A stretch of 38,653 nt of DNA from Alphaproteobacteria bacterium (GCA_016793165.1 JAEULA010000053.1:1-38653); one strand, 5' to 3'; positions 5,939 through 14,837 are shown, counted from the stretch's first letter. Numbers and translations: made by a program. Notes: generated by a model from the letters alone, not told the origin.

Positions 5939-6646
5939 TCAAATCTCCTCCGCAGCCCCTATCGCCTTTCGCGGCCGTCCCGGCAGGCGCGGCGTGACGC
6001 GGCGGCCAAGCATCGCTTCGATCTGGGCGCGGAAGCGCGGACTGCCGAGCGCATGGTTGCCGTTGGTCGCCGTGCGGATCTCGTCGTGCTCGCCGTCCGG
6101 AACGGCTTGATCGAACAGGGCGCGATAGGCGAGAGCGCGCGCCGGGGTGTCGATGCCGAGGGCGCAGAAGCGCTCGTGCGGCACGAGCATTCCCGCCGGC
6201 GCGCCCGTCGCGTTCATGCGGTGGCTCGACCACGGGTAGTCGCCAGGACCCGCCACCATGCGCGCGCGCACGGGGTTGAGCTCGATGTAACGATAGCAGG
6301 CGAGCACGTAGGCCTCGTCCGTCGCCACGGTCGAGCGGAACCGCCCTTCCCAGAGCGTGCCGGTTCTTCCATAGGCGCGATTGACCGCTTTCACGTAGCG
6401 CTGTCCGAGCCGCTGCATAAGGCGCGACGGTCCGTCATCGTCCGCGGGCGTCAGCAGAAGATGAACATGGTTGGACATCAACACATAAGCATGGAGGGCG
6501 CAGCGGCAGGCAGCCCCCAGCTCGGCGAGCTCCTCCAGGTAGAACACCCGATCGGCGTCGGTGAAGAAGCACGCCTGCCGATCCACGCCGCGCTGCACGA
6601 CGTGGACGGGCACGCCGGCAAGCGTCACGCGGGGTCGAGTGCCCAT
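5939..6646 (-). mobile_element. REP-associated Y1 tyrosine transposase (RAYT)
   Basis: A 235-residue single-strand DNA transposase of the Y1/TnpA-REP group. Visible features: VHVVQRG at the first strand; the HUH motif in MSNHVHLLL, which binds the metal; the catalytic tyrosine region QRYVKAVNRAYGRTG followed by the family-typical TLWEGRF; CYRYIELNPVRA; and the C-terminal ATNGNHALGSPRFRAQ, MLGRRVTP and GRPRK. These enzymes nick REP hairpins and are thought to spread them as domesticated single-copy genes. The start ATG 6646 gives the usual length but has a poor ribosome-binding site. REP-A units lie on the 5' side (6945-7060). A degenerate one (GGTCCCGAGGTTCAAATCTC) lies across the 3' end. All catalytic residues appear intact. 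Confidence 0.9.
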
Positions 6647-7057
6647 CGTCGGCGGGACGCTCGGCTGGAGGCGCGCCACGAGGGCGGGCTGGCGATGTCG
6701 CTGCTCATCGCGGAATGCTGCGCAACCTGCGCGGCAGCGGCGTAGAGGTGCGGCGGAGGTAATCCGGGCCCTCCGACGAACTAGGCGCGGCTGTGGATGA
6801 ACCGGCGGTGAGCGCGACGGAAGTCGGACCGGCGGAAGCCAGGCCCCGGACGAAGCGCGTCCGCGCTGCCGGGGCCACGCTTGCCGCATCCGGGGGCCGG
6901 GCCCGATGACTCCGGGGCGCGCGTGCCAAACCGGGCACCGGACTGTCAGCTCGCCGTCGAATTGGGATTGGGAAAATCAAACCTGGGGAGGTTTTCCTTC
7001 CGGCGTCAGCTCGCCGCCGGTTTGGATTTTAGAAAACCAAACCTGGGGAGGCTGTCC
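6647..7057. other. 410-base gap between transposase and substrate-binding gene
   Basis: No gene is supported at 6647-6944. Opposite-strand frames here lack ribosome-binding sites and recognisable domains. From 6945 onward the gap is filled by the duplicated REP-A units described separately. Confidence 0.5.
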
Positions 7058-7060
7058 TCA
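6945..7060 (-). repeat. 60-bp tandem duplication containing REP-A
   Basis: GTCAGCTCGCCG begins at 6945 and again at 7005, exactly 60 bases apart. Each copy ends in a REP-A unit: GGGAAAATCAAACCTGGGGA at 6970 and AGAAAACCAAACCTGGGGAG at 7031. The copies have diverged between these points. The second unit ends three bases before the stop codon of the substrate-binding gene at 7058. Confidence 0.75.
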
Positions 7061-8044
7061 TTCGATCACCTCGTCCGCGGCGACGAGCAGCGCGGGCGGC
7101 AGGTCGAGGCCAAGCGCTTTGGCGGTCTTGAGGTTGACGACGAACTCGAACTTGGACGGGACCTGCACCGGCAGATCGGTGGGCCTCGCGCCCTTGAGGA
7201 TGCGGTCCACATACGCAGCCGCTCGATGGAACTGGTCGGCAAAGTCCGAGCCGTAGGACATCAGGCCGCCATCGACCGCGAAATATCGGATGGGATAGAC
7301 GGTGGGCACACGATGCCGGGCCGCCGACGCGAAGAGCAGCCGGCGGTGAAGGGTGATGAAGATGTCGGGCATCATCACCAATCCGGTGCCGGGAACACTC
7401 GCCAGGTCCGCGATCGCCGGGTCGATCGCCAATGGCTCGCGAATGTCGGCCGCGACCAGCGTCAGGCCGAGGGAGGGTGCCGCCGCAACCAGCGCCGGCC
7501 AGAAGAGATGGTGCGGCGCGGTGTCCGGGTTGAACATCACCCCGATGCGCGTGATGCCGGGCGAGACCTGCTTGAGGAGCTGCAGCCACTTGCCGGCGAT
7601 GGCGGGCTCGAAACTGCTGAATCCGGTGATGTTGCCGCCGGGCCGCGACAGGCTCGCAACGATGCCGTCGCCGACCGGATCGGCGAGGCCGGCGAAGACG
7701 ATCGGGATCGTCTGGGTCGCCTGTTTGAGCGCGCGCATCGTCGGCGTGTTGCTGCCAAGGATCACCTCGGGCCCGGCATTCGCCAAGTCCCGCGCCAGGA
7801 CCACGGAGCGCCCGGCGTCGCCGCCAGCCCACCGGACATCGAGGCGGATGTTGCCGCCGTCCACCCATCCCAGCTCGCGCATTCCCTTCCGGAACGCCTC
7901 GACACGAGCCTGCCCCTCCAAGTCGCCTTCGGCAGCACCCATCAACACGCCGATCCGCCGCGGCGTGGCTTGTTGCTGCGCGCGCGCGAGGAGCGGCGAC
8001 GCGAGCACGCCGCCAAAGAGAGCCGGAAGCGCGCGTCGCCTCAT
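7058..8044 (-). CDS. ABC substrate-binding protein, PF04392 (TrpX-like) type
   Basis: A 328-residue exported binding protein. The twin-arginine-like start MRRRALPALFGG leads to LASPLLARAQ, a probable signal peptide cut after ARA. The mature part shows the family's periplasmic-binding fold: RIGVLMG at the first strand, EAFRKGMRELGWVDGGNI, IPIVFAGLADPVGDGIV, SLSRPGGNITGFSSF, the hinge strand ITRIGVMFNPDTAP, and LPVQVPSKFEFVVNLKTAKA at the end. The ligand is unknown; characterised relatives bind amino acids or small organics. Its start overlaps the stop of the next upstream gene (ATGA), so it is translationally coupled. No permease or ATPase is linked. Confidence 0.9.
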   Translation of the reverse strand: MRRRALPALFGGVLASPLLARAQQQATPRRIGVLMGAAEGDLEGQARVEAFRKGMRELGWVDGGNIRLDVRWAGGDAGRSVVLARDLANAGPEVILGSNTPTMRALKQATQTIPIVFAGLADPVGDGIVASLSRPGGNITGFSSFEPAIAGKWLQLLKQVSPGITRIGVMFNPDTAPHHLFWPALVAAAPSLGLTLVAADIREPLAIDPAIADLASVPGTGLVMMPDIFITLHRRLLFASAARHRVPTVYPIRYFAVDGGLMSYGSDFADQFHRAAAYVDRILKGARPTDLPVQVPSKFEFVVNLKTAKALGLDLPPALLVAADEVIE

Positions 8045-9033
8045 TCGATCACCTCGTCGGCGGCGGCGAGCAGCGCGGGCGGCGGGTCGAGGCCGAGCGC
8101 CCTGGCGGTCTTCAGGTTGACGATGAACTCGAACTTGCTCGGCACCTGGACGGGCAGGTCGGCAGGCTTCGCGCCCTTGAGGATGCGGTCGACATACGAG
8201 GCCGCGCGGTAGTGCTGGTCGACGAAGTCCGAGCCGTAGGACATCAGGCCGCCGTCATCCGCAAAGACGCGCAGCGCATAGACTGCCGGCACGCGGTGGC
8301 GCGCCACCGACTCCGACAGCAGCCCGCGATGCCGGAGAGTGAAGGAGTCGGGCATCACCACCAGGCCGGTGCCCGGGGCGCTCCGGAGTGCTGCGACCGC
8401 CGCGTCGATCGCCGGCGGCTCGCGAACCGTGGCGGGCTCCAGCGTCACGCCGAGGGACGAGGCGGCGTCGAGCAGCGCCGGCATGAACAGCCGATGCGGC
8501 GCGGTGTCGGGATTGAAGATCGCCGCGACGCGCGTGATGCCGGGCGAGACCTGCTTGAGGAGCTGCAGCCATTTGCCGGCGATGGCGGGCTCGAAACTGC
8601 TGAAGCCGGTGATGTTGCCGCCGGGCCGCGAAAGGCTCGCCACGATGCCGTCGCCGATCGGGTCGGCGAGGCCGGCGAACACGACCGGGATCGTCTCGGT
8701 CGCCTGCCGGAGGGCGCGCATCGCCGGCGTGCCCCCGCCGTGAATGATGTCCGGCCCGGCGCTCACCGTCTCCCTTGCCAGGGCCGCGGCATGCGCCGCA
8801 TCGCGGGTCGCGGCGCCCCATCGGATGTCGAGGAGGATGTTGCGTCCCTCCACCCATCCCAGCTCGCGCAGCCGATTGCGAAACGCCTCGAGGCGCGCTT
8901 GGCTGAACTGGTCGCCTTCGGGGTCCCCCATCAACACGCCGAGCCGCCGCGGCGCACCCTGAAGCTGCGCCCGCGCGACGAGCGGCGACGCAAGCGTGCC
9001 ACCGAATACAGCCGTGAATGCGCGTCGCTTCAT
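8041..9033 (-). CDS. ABC substrate-binding protein, PF04392 type
   Basis: A 330-residue paralogue of the gene at 7058-8044. The signal peptide is MKRRAFTAVFGG followed by LASPLVARAQ, with the Arg-Arg pattern of Tat substrates. Core segments are GVLMGDPEGDQ, VEGRNILLDIRWG, VFAGLADPIGDGIVASLSRP and FNPDTAPHRLFMP. About 165 bases in the middle (8534-8700) are roughly 95% identical to the neighbour, far above the rest of the gene. Its ATG overlaps the TGA of the gene at 9030 and its TGA overlaps the ATG of the gene at 7058. The three therefore form one coupled unit read right to left. Confidence 0.9.
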   Translation of the reverse strand: MKRRAFTAVFGGTLASPLVARAQLQGAPRRLGVLMGDPEGDQFSQARLEAFRNRLRELGWVEGRNILLDIRWGAATRDAAHAAALARETVSAGPDIIHGGGTPAMRALRQATETIPVVFAGLADPIGDGIVASLSRPGGNITGFSSFEPAIAGKWLQLLKQVSPGITRVAAIFNPDTAPHRLFMPALLDAASSLGVTLEPATVREPPAIDAAVAALRSAPGTGLVVMPDSFTLRHRGLLSESVARHRVPAVYALRVFADDGGLMSYGSDFVDQHYRAASYVDRILKGAKPADLPVQVPSKFEFIVNLKTARALGLDPPPALLAAADEVIE

Positions 9034-10010
9034 TCGATCACCTCGTCGGCGCGGCCGGAAAGGGATTGGGGAATCTCGATCCCCAAGGTCCGCGCGGTTT
9101 TCATATTGATGATGAGCTCGACCTTCACCGTCTGAACGATCGGCAGCTCGGCCGGCTTCGCACCCTTGAGGATCGCACCGGCATGGCGACCCATCTGGTG
9201 CTGCGTGTCGGTGAAGCTGGCGCCGTAGCTGACGAAGCCGCCGACCTCGGTGAATTGCCGCCACTCGTAGAGCGCGGGGATCGCGTGGCGCGCCGCAAGG
9301 CCGATGATCTGCTCCCGCCGGCTGTTGAAGAATGGGTCGCCCATGACGAGCAGGCCCGCGGCGCGCCTTTCGGCCATGACGGCGAAGGCCGCATCGATCT
9401 CGGCCGGCGTGCTGGCGCCCAGAATCTCGATCCGCTGCCCGGCCGCACGCGCGAATTCCACCACGGACCCCAGGTCGTCCTTCGCCGCGGGGACGGGGTT
9501 TGCGGGGTTTGCCAGAACCGTGATCGCGGCTGGGCTCGGCACGATCTCTCGCAGCAACTGCAGGCGCTTCGTGCCGAGTTCATATGTGAACATCTGCACG
9601 CCGGTCACGCCACCGCCCGGACGACTGTAGCTGGCGACATTGCTGTACTTGACCGGATCGGCCGCGAACAGCGCCACGATCGGGATCGTGAGGCCGGCGG
9701 GGACCACGCGCAGCGCGGCTTCCGACATGACGAGCACGTCGGGCTTGCGATCGATCAGCTCGGCGACCAGCGCGGACACCCGTGAGAACTGCCCCCCGAT
9801 CCAGCGATACTCGATCGCGACATTGCGGCCGTCGTCGAAGCCCGCCTCGCGCAGGCCGCCCAGGAAGGCGCCGACATAGGGCGCAAAGGCGTCCCGCGAG
9901 CCGTTGCTCAGGTAGCCCACCACGGGCATCGCGGTGCGTTGCGCCCGCGCAGTGAACGGTCCCACCGCTCCGGCACCGCCGAGGCGCAGCATGACGGTTC
10001 GTCGCTTCAC
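9030..10010 (-). CDS. ABC substrate-binding protein, PF04392 type
   Basis: A 326-residue binding protein, first gene of the coupled three-gene unit and more diverged from the other two. The start is GTG 10010, preceded by GGAGGGGGAA, a strong ribosome-binding site. The signal segment is VKRRTVMLRLGGAGAVGPFTARAQ. Then come VVGYLSNGSRDAF, VGAFLGGLREAGFDDGRNV, IPIVALFAADPVKYSNVAS, SRPGGGVTGVQMF, ITVLANPANPV and QTVKVELIINMKTARTLG. An upstream in-frame ATG at 10130 would add 40 residues that do not form a signal peptide, so I reject it. The ligand is unknown and there are no transport partners nearby. Confidence 0.9.
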   Translation of the reverse strand: MKRRTVMLRLGGAGAVGPFTARAQRTAMPVVGYLSNGSRDAFAPYVGAFLGGLREAGFDDGRNVAIEYRWIGGQFSRVSALVAELIDRKPDVLVMSEAALRVVPAGLTIPIVALFAADPVKYSNVASYSRPGGGVTGVQMFTYELGTKRLQLLREIVPSPAAITVLANPANPVPAAKDDLGSVVEFARAAGQRIEILGASTPAEIDAAFAVMAERRAAGLLVMGDPFFNSRREQIIGLAARHAIPALYEWRQFTEVGGFVSYGASFTDTQHQMGRHAGAILKGAKPAELPIVQTVKVELIINMKTARTLGIEIPQSLSGRADEVIE

Positions 10011-10230
10011 TTCCCCCTCCATCGACCCACGCCCCCGCCATGTTCCGCGGACCGAGGTACCTCGCATTCCCCAGGTTCGGATCATCTCGACCCGGCTCGC
10101 TCGGCCGGCGAGGCCGAGATCGGCATCCACCTGACGAAGTGCGTCGGCGGCTTCGACATTAACGATGTCCTGCCCGATCGCGAAGTCGTCGGAATTTGCA
10201 GATTTCAGCAGGTCGGAGGGCGACGCAAGA

Positions 10231-10380
10231 AGACCTCCCCAGGTTTCATTTGGCTTCGCCCGGCTGCCGCGGCGCGCCTCAGCTGCGCCGGCGCTACGCG
10301 AAAACCTCCCCAGGTTTCATTTTCGCGAGTTCCATCTTCGCGACGGACCTTGAAGCGGAAAACCTCCCCAGGCTTGATTT
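10231..10380 (+). repeat. three REP-A units in direct orientation
   Basis: AGACCTCCCCAGGTTTCATT at 10231, GAAAACCTCCCCAGGTTTCA at 10300 and GGAAAACCTCCCCAGGCTTG at 10358. They are spaced about 70 and 58 bases apart and separated by GC-rich sequence. These are the last REP-A copies before an 18-kb stretch where I find none. Confidence 0.8.
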
Positions 10381-10435
10381 GGGCTTCGGGCGTGGCAACA
10401 CGGACCCAGGGCCGTCGCCGCCTGCAATGAAGAGA

Positions 10436-10534
10436 GCGACGGCCGGCAAACCTCAACCGATCAACATGCATCCCAGGCGGCACGACGGCGATCGTCGAGA
10501 TTGCCGTGATGACGTTCTTCGCTCGGCGGATCAT
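10436..10534 (-). pseudogene. broken copy of the small membrane protein gene at 21449
   Basis: The minus strand starts MIRRAKNVITAISTIA, matching MTRRMKNIIAALSTIA of the gene at 21449-21634. A frameshift or deletion follows. The DNA still aligns further: GACGGCCGGCA, then CCGATCAACATGCATCCCAG here against CCGATCAATATGCATCCCAG at 21555. The 3' half of the gene is missing. The two loci are 11 kb apart, and this copy lies next to other gene debris. Confidence 0.6.
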
Positions 10535-10653
10535 TGGATCGGAGAACGTCCCCAAGGCTGATTGCCCGCAATTCCTGCCGGAGCGGAGTCACCCGCGCGC
10601 GTTCTCGTGCGGAGTGCCCCAAACCGGGCTTGGCCCGCCGGGTCGCCCTCGAC

Positions 10654-10764
10654 TCATGCTACCGGCACGCCGAGCCGCGGCGGCGCGCCTTGCTGCCGCG
10701 CCCGCGCGACGAGTGGCGACGCAAGCGTGCCGCCGACGATGGTCGTGAACCTATGTCGCCTCAT
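10654..10764 (-). pseudogene. 5' remnant of a fifth substrate-binding protein gene
   Basis: Thirty-six codons remain, starting MRRHRFTTIVGGTLASPLVA and then RARQQGAPPRLGV, before TGA. This is the signal peptide and first strand of a PF04392 binding protein, closest to the gene at 8041-9033 (MKRRAFTAVFGGTLASPLVA). The start still overlaps the TGA of the gene at 10761 as ATGA, the same junction as between the intact copies. The rest of the gene is gone, apparently deleted into the debris at 10011-10653. Confidence 0.7.
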
Positions 10765-11750
10765 TCGATGATCTCGTCTGCTTGCGCGAGCAGCGTGGAC
10801 GGAATGGCGAGCCCGAGCGCATTCGCGGTCTTGCGATTTATCACGAGTTCGAACTTGGTCGGTTGCTCGACCGGCAGGTCGGCCGGCTTGGCGCCCTTGA
10901 CGATCTTGTCGATGAAGATGGCGACGCGACGAAACAGATCCTGCAGATTCGCGCCGTAGGTAAGGAGCAGACCGGCCTCCGCGAATTCCCGCGCCGCTGA
11001 GATCGCCGGGAGCCGGTCTCTCAGGGCCATGCCGCAGATCTGGTCACGATAGTTGAACAGCAACGGATCGGGATAGAGGACGAACGCCTGAGCGCGCGCC
11101 GCCGCCATCGTCGCGAATGCCTGCTCCAGCGCCTGCTGTCCGCGCGCCTCGGCCGAGACGAGAGTCAGTCCGAGAGGCTGGGCGATCGCCGTCATCGAAG
11201 CGAGCCGATTCCGATTGGCCGCGAAGTCGGGATTCCAGAGAACGCCGAGGCGAGCGATGTCGGGAATCATCTCCTTGAGCATCTCGAGCCGCTTGCCGGT
11301 GAACGCCTCGCCGGTGTCCTGGGTGAGCCCGGTGACGTTCCCGCCCGGGCGCGCGAGGGAGGCGACGAGCCCGGCGCCGACCGGATCGATGCTGTTCGCC
11401 ATGATGATCGGGATCGTCGCGGTCGCTTGCTTGGCGACGACCGCGTTGGCCGTGTTCCCGGCGGCGATGACGTCCACACCGAGCCCGACCAGATCCGCGG
11501 CGAGCGCCGGCACGCGATCCGTCCGGCCGTCGGCGAAGCGGTACTCGATGACGAGATTCTCACCCACGCGGTAGCCGAGGCCTCGCAGGCCTTCCGCGAA
11601 AGCGTCCGCGAGACCTCGTTGCTGCTCCTGCGAGCCTAGCGCCAGGTAGCCAACGCGATAAACGCGTCCTGGCGATTGCTGCGCGCGCGCGGCAGGCAGA
11701 CATGTCGACGCCGCGCCGGCGACGAGCGTGACGAACTCGCGTCGCTTCAT
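10761..11750 (-). CDS. ABC substrate-binding protein, PF04392 type
   Basis: A 329-residue binding protein. The Tat-like signal is MKRREFVTLVAGAASTCLPA followed by ARAQQ. The body shows VYRVGYLALGSQEQQ, AFAEGLRGLGYRVGENLVIE, the IPIIMANSIDPVGAGLVASL segment, ARPGGNVTGLTQD, ARLGVLWNPDFA and PTKFELVINRKTANALGLAI. It is the most distant of the four paralogues. It reads into the fifth, broken copy through an ATGA overlap, so the original operon probably had five binding-protein genes. The start ATG 11750 has a GGGGAGC about 11 bases upstream, a mediocre site. The ligand is unknown. Confidence 0.9.
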   Translation of the reverse strand: MKRREFVTLVAGAASTCLPAARAQQSPGRVYRVGYLALGSQEQQRGLADAFAEGLRGLGYRVGENLVIEYRFADGRTDRVPALAADLVGLGVDVIAAGNTANAVVAKQATATIPIIMANSIDPVGAGLVASLARPGGNVTGLTQDTGEAFTGKRLEMLKEMIPDIARLGVLWNPDFAANRNRLASMTAIAQPLGLTLVSAEARGQQALEQAFATMAAARAQAFVLYPDPLLFNYRDQICGMALRDRLPAISAAREFAEAGLLLTYGANLQDLFRRVAIFIDKIVKGAKPADLPVEQPTKFELVINRKTANALGLAIPSTLLAQADEIIE

Positions 11751-11840
11751 GGGCAATGCTGCTCCCCGTCCTGCGCGCCGGAGCGTAGGCAATATGCGGC
11801 ACGGGTCCAAGGGGACCGCAGCAGCCCCTCCAAATAACTG

Positions 11841-11870
11841 GATCGAGCCATCGGGGACGGCGCCCGGGTC
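11841..11870 (-). repeat. family-C palindromic motif
   Basis: On the minus strand GACCCGGGCGCCGTCCCCGA then TGGCTCGATCC. The CCGGGCGCCGTCCC core recurs at 27261 and 32157, with related pieces at 25772. It lies in the 198-base gap upstream of the 11750 gene, where I see no other feature. Confidence 0.5.
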
Positions 11871-11948
11871 AATTCCTCGCGCTGTGCCAGACGGGGGCGG
11901 GCTCAATCTGTCGTGCGCTCGCGAAATCGCACGGCGACGGAGCGCACT

Positions 11949-14837
11949 TCACTCACCGCCGGTGCCGTGCGCGCCGGTGAGCAATGCCCGGGCGGCAGCA
12001 AGATCGGCGCTGCCCTCGTCGGCCTCGAACGACGCCAGCGACTGCGCGAGCAGCGCTTGCGAGCCGGCGTCGCGGCGCAGCTGGTGCAGGCTCGTCGCGG
12101 CCCGTAGCTCCAGCGCGCGGGCGGCGTCGTGCCGCGCGATCTCCAGCGCCCGGCGGAAGCAGCGCTCCGCCTCGCGATCGTCGCCGCGCAGCCGCCGCAT
12201 CTCGCCGCGGACGCGATGCAGCTCCGCCGCGTGATAGCGATTGCCGTTGCCGTTCATCAGCGCCTCGGCGACGTCGAGAAGGGCGAGGCCGTCGGCGGCG
12301 AGCGCCTTGTGCCGGCACGTCTCTGCCGCGGTGACCAGGAAGTGGACGATGCCGACCTCGGCGCCGTGCACGCGACCATCGTCGATCGCCGCGCGGATCG
12401 CTGCCAGCGTGGCGCGCCCATCGCTGCCGCGCGACGCCGCGATCTCCCGGAGGAAGCGGCTCCAGGCCAGCCAATAGGGAAGCCCGTTCTCCGTGGCGAG
12501 GGCATGCTGCTCGTTCGCCAGCTCGAGAAGTCGATCCGTCTCGCCGCGCAGGTGATGCAGCCAGGCGACGAAGCCGAGGGCGAAGGCGCTGGAGTGCGGA
12601 TTGCCGATCTCGCGTGCGAGGACGAGCGCGCGTCGCCCGTGCTCGAGCGCCAGCGCGGGAAAGCCGAGATACCAGACGACCCATGCGAGATAGGCCGCGA
12701 CGCGCGGCGCCTCCGCCGGCGGCGATCGCGACGGCAAGCTCGTCAGGGCGCTCATCGCCGCCTCGAGATGGCGCCGCGCCGCAACGAGCTCGCCCTTGTG
12801 GAGAGCTGTCTGGCCGAGCTTGCCATGGGCGTCGAAGGCGAGGGCCGTGTCGCCCTTGCCGGCCGCATGGTCGAGCAGCTCCTTCGCGAGGTCTTGCGCC
12901 CGATCGAGCTCGGCGCGCACGAGGGCGACGTTCCACATTCCCTTGATCACGCGCGCCACTTCGGGCCGCGCCGCATCGGCGCGGCACAAGGCGAGGGCGC
13001 GCCGGTAGCAGGCGTCGACCTCGCTCGCGGCATAGCCCTTCGCTGCCATCAGCGCCGCCCCGAGCGGCAGCAGCAGCTCGAGCTCGCGTCGGGGACGATC
13101 CGCCGCCGGCAGCGCGTCGATCATCGCCAGCGCGCGGTTCATCAGTTCGATGCCCTCGAGGTAGGCGTGGCGCATCAGGGCGCCGCGGCCGGCCAGGGCG
13201 AGATAATGCTGTGCGCGCGGCAGATCGCGCGCCTTCTCGAAATGCGTCGCCAGCTCGACCGCAACCGTGGCGGCCAGATCGCCGTGCCCCCGCTCGATGC
13301 GCTCGCCGATGCGGCGATGCAACGGTGCCCGCCGGCTCTCCGGGATCAGCTGGTCGAGGGCCTGGCGATAGAGTGCGTGCACGAACGCGAAGCCGGCGGC
13401 CTCCGTGCCATCCGGCCACAGCACCGGGTCGCGCGGCCGCAGGAATCGCCCGCGTCGCGCGAGCCGCATACATCGTTCTTCGATGGCGGCGAGGTCGGCG
13501 CCGGGATCGATCGCCAGCGCGGCGGCGGAGAAGGATTCGCCGACGGCTGCCGCGATCAGCAGCAGATCGCGGTCGGGCTCGTCGAGTTGCGCGAATTGCT
13601 GTTCGATCAGCTGGCGCAGGCTGTGCGGGAGGTCGAGGCTGCCGGCGTCGATCGGCATGCGCGCGGTCCATCCCTCGGCCGATCTGCGCAGCACCTCGCG
13701 GCGCACGAGGTCCTCGGCGATCGCCGTCATATGCAGCGGATTGCCGGAGCTGCGGGAATGGATGAAGCGCGCGAGTGCGCCGCGCAGCGCATCCGGGGCG
13801 TCGGCGAACCGGGTGGAGAGGTAGGCGGCGACGGACGCCTCGTCGAGATAGCCGAGGGCCAGTTCGCGGACATGGCCGCTGCTCTCGAGGCGATGCGTCA
13901 GCGCGCGCAACGGCGCGCGTGGCGCATCCAGCTCGTCGGGGCGGTAGGTGGCGACCAGGAGGATGCGCGCCGGTTCGCGGCGGCCGGCCAGCAGTGCGAT
14001 CACGTCCAGGCTCGCGTAGTCGCACCAATGGAGATCCTCGAGCCACAGCACGATCGGCCGCTCGGCCGAGAGGACTTCGAGGGCATGGGCGATCTCGCGC
14101 ACCATGCGCCGTGCGGTCGCGCCGGCCCTCGCGCGTGCCAGCTCGGTGGGATCGATGCGTCCCGCGAGCCAGGGCAGTTCGCCGAGCCAGGCCGGGGCGT
14201 AGCGCGCCAGCACGGCGCCGAGGCGGTCGTCGCCCGCCTGGCGCGACAGGGTCTCGAGCGCCTCGATGATCGGGAGATGGGCTTCGACGGCGCCGAACTG
14301 CTCGATGCAGCGGCCGCGACCGACCCAGACTCCGTCCGCGGCCGGCTGGCCGAGAATGGCCTCGACCAGCGACGTCTTGCCGATGCCGGCCTCGCCTGTG
14401 ACGAAGACGGCCCGGCGTGCGCCGTCCCGCACTTCACGCATCGCCTCGCCGAGCTGCGCGATCTCGCGCGCGCGGCCGACCAGTGTCGCGCCGCTGCTGG
14501 CCGGCGTCGCGGTGGCACGATGGGAGACCGGCGCGATGAAGCGCAGGCCCCGGCCGTAGAGCGTCGCGATGTAGCGCGGCGTGCCGGCGTCGTCGCCCAG
14601 CGCGACACGAAGCTCGCGGATGCAGCGCGACAGCGCGGCGTCGCTGACGGCCGTGCCGCCCCACAGCCGCTCGAAGAGTTCCTTCTTGCCCACCAGCCTG
14701 CCGGGCCGATCCAGCAGCACGGCCAACAGGGCGAGTGCCTTCGGCGCGATCTCGACTGCGGATCCGGCCCGCCAGAGGCGCTCCTCCACAAGATCGACGG
14801 CGAAGTCCCCGAAGGCCACAAGCTGCTGGTCCGCCAT
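11949..14837 (-). CDS. winged-helix/AAA-ATPase/TPR transcriptional regulator
   Basis: A 962-residue cytoplasmic regulator. Residues 1-105 are an OmpR/CadC-type winged helix (VAFGDFAVDLVEERLW, a strand-helix pattern, then YIATLYGRGLRFIAPV). Residues 115-400 form an AAA/STAND ATPase with Walker A GEAGIGKTSLVEA near 148 and Walker B IVLWLEDLHWCD near 262, plus ATYRPDE. The remaining 560 residues are helical TPR-like repeats (for example AQHYLALAGRGALMRHAYLE and AERCFRRALEIARHDAARAL). The architecture is that of signal-integrating activators and of adenylate-cyclase-associated ATPases, but no cyclase domain is present. ATG 14837 has GGGGGAAGC just upstream. It is divergent from the three-module secreted protein at 14986, which it might control; this is inference. 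Confidence 0.85.
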   Translation of the reverse strand: MADQQLVAFGDFAVDLVEERLWRAGSAVEIAPKALALLAVLLDRPGRLVGKKELFERLWGGTAVSDAALSRCIRELRVALGDDAGTPRYIATLYGRGLRFIAPVSHRATATPASSGATLVGRAREIAQLGEAMREVRDGARRAVFVTGEAGIGKTSLVEAILGQPAADGVWVGRGRCIEQFGAVEAHLPIIEALETLSRQAGDDRLGAVLARYAPAWLGELPWLAGRIDPTELARARAGATARRMVREIAHALEVLSAERPIVLWLEDLHWCDYASLDVIALLAGRREPARILLVATYRPDELDAPRAPLRALTHRLESSGHVRELALGYLDEASVAAYLSTRFADAPDALRGALARFIHSRSSGNPLHMTAIAEDLVRREVLRRSAEGWTARMPIDAGSLDLPHSLRQLIEQQFAQLDEPDRDLLLIAAAVGESFSAAALAIDPGADLAAIEERCMRLARRGRFLRPRDPVLWPDGTEAAGFAFVHALYRQALDQLIPESRRAPLHRRIGERIERGHGDLAATVAVELATHFEKARDLPRAQHYLALAGRGALMRHAYLEGIELMNRALAMIDALPAADRPRRELELLLPLGAALMAAKGYAASEVDACYRRALALCRADAARPEVARVIKGMWNVALVRAELDRAQDLAKELLDHAAGKGDTALAFDAHGKLGQTALHKGELVAARRHLEAAMSALTSLPSRSPPAEAPRVAAYLAWVVWYLGFPALALEHGRRALVLAREIGNPHSSAFALGFVAWLHHLRGETDRLLELANEQHALATENGLPYWLAWSRFLREIAASRGSDGRATLAAIRAAIDDGRVHGAEVGIVHFLVTAAETCRHKALAADGLALLDVAEALMNGNGNRYHAAELHRVRGEMRRLRGDDREAERCFRRALEIARHDAARALELRAATSLHQLRRDAGSQALLAQSLASFEADEGSADLAAARALLTGAHGTGGE

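Larger units (their letters stand above)
10011..10653. other. 643-base degraded region with repeats and gene remnants
   Basis: No intact gene. It contains three REP-A units (10231-10380) and a broken copy of the small membrane protein gene (10436-10534). The stretch at 10080-10215 has a protein-like minus-strand frame (DFAIGQDIVNVEAADALRQV) with no start or recognisable family. The bases between 10540 and 10653 hold a very diverged REP-A-like CGTCCCCAAGGCTGATTG. Confidence 0.55.

Noticed and set aside
6881..8212. Long plus-strand open frame across the repeats and the binding-protein gene
   Set aside because: It is antisense to a clear PF04392 gene and begins in repeat DNA, with no domain similarity.
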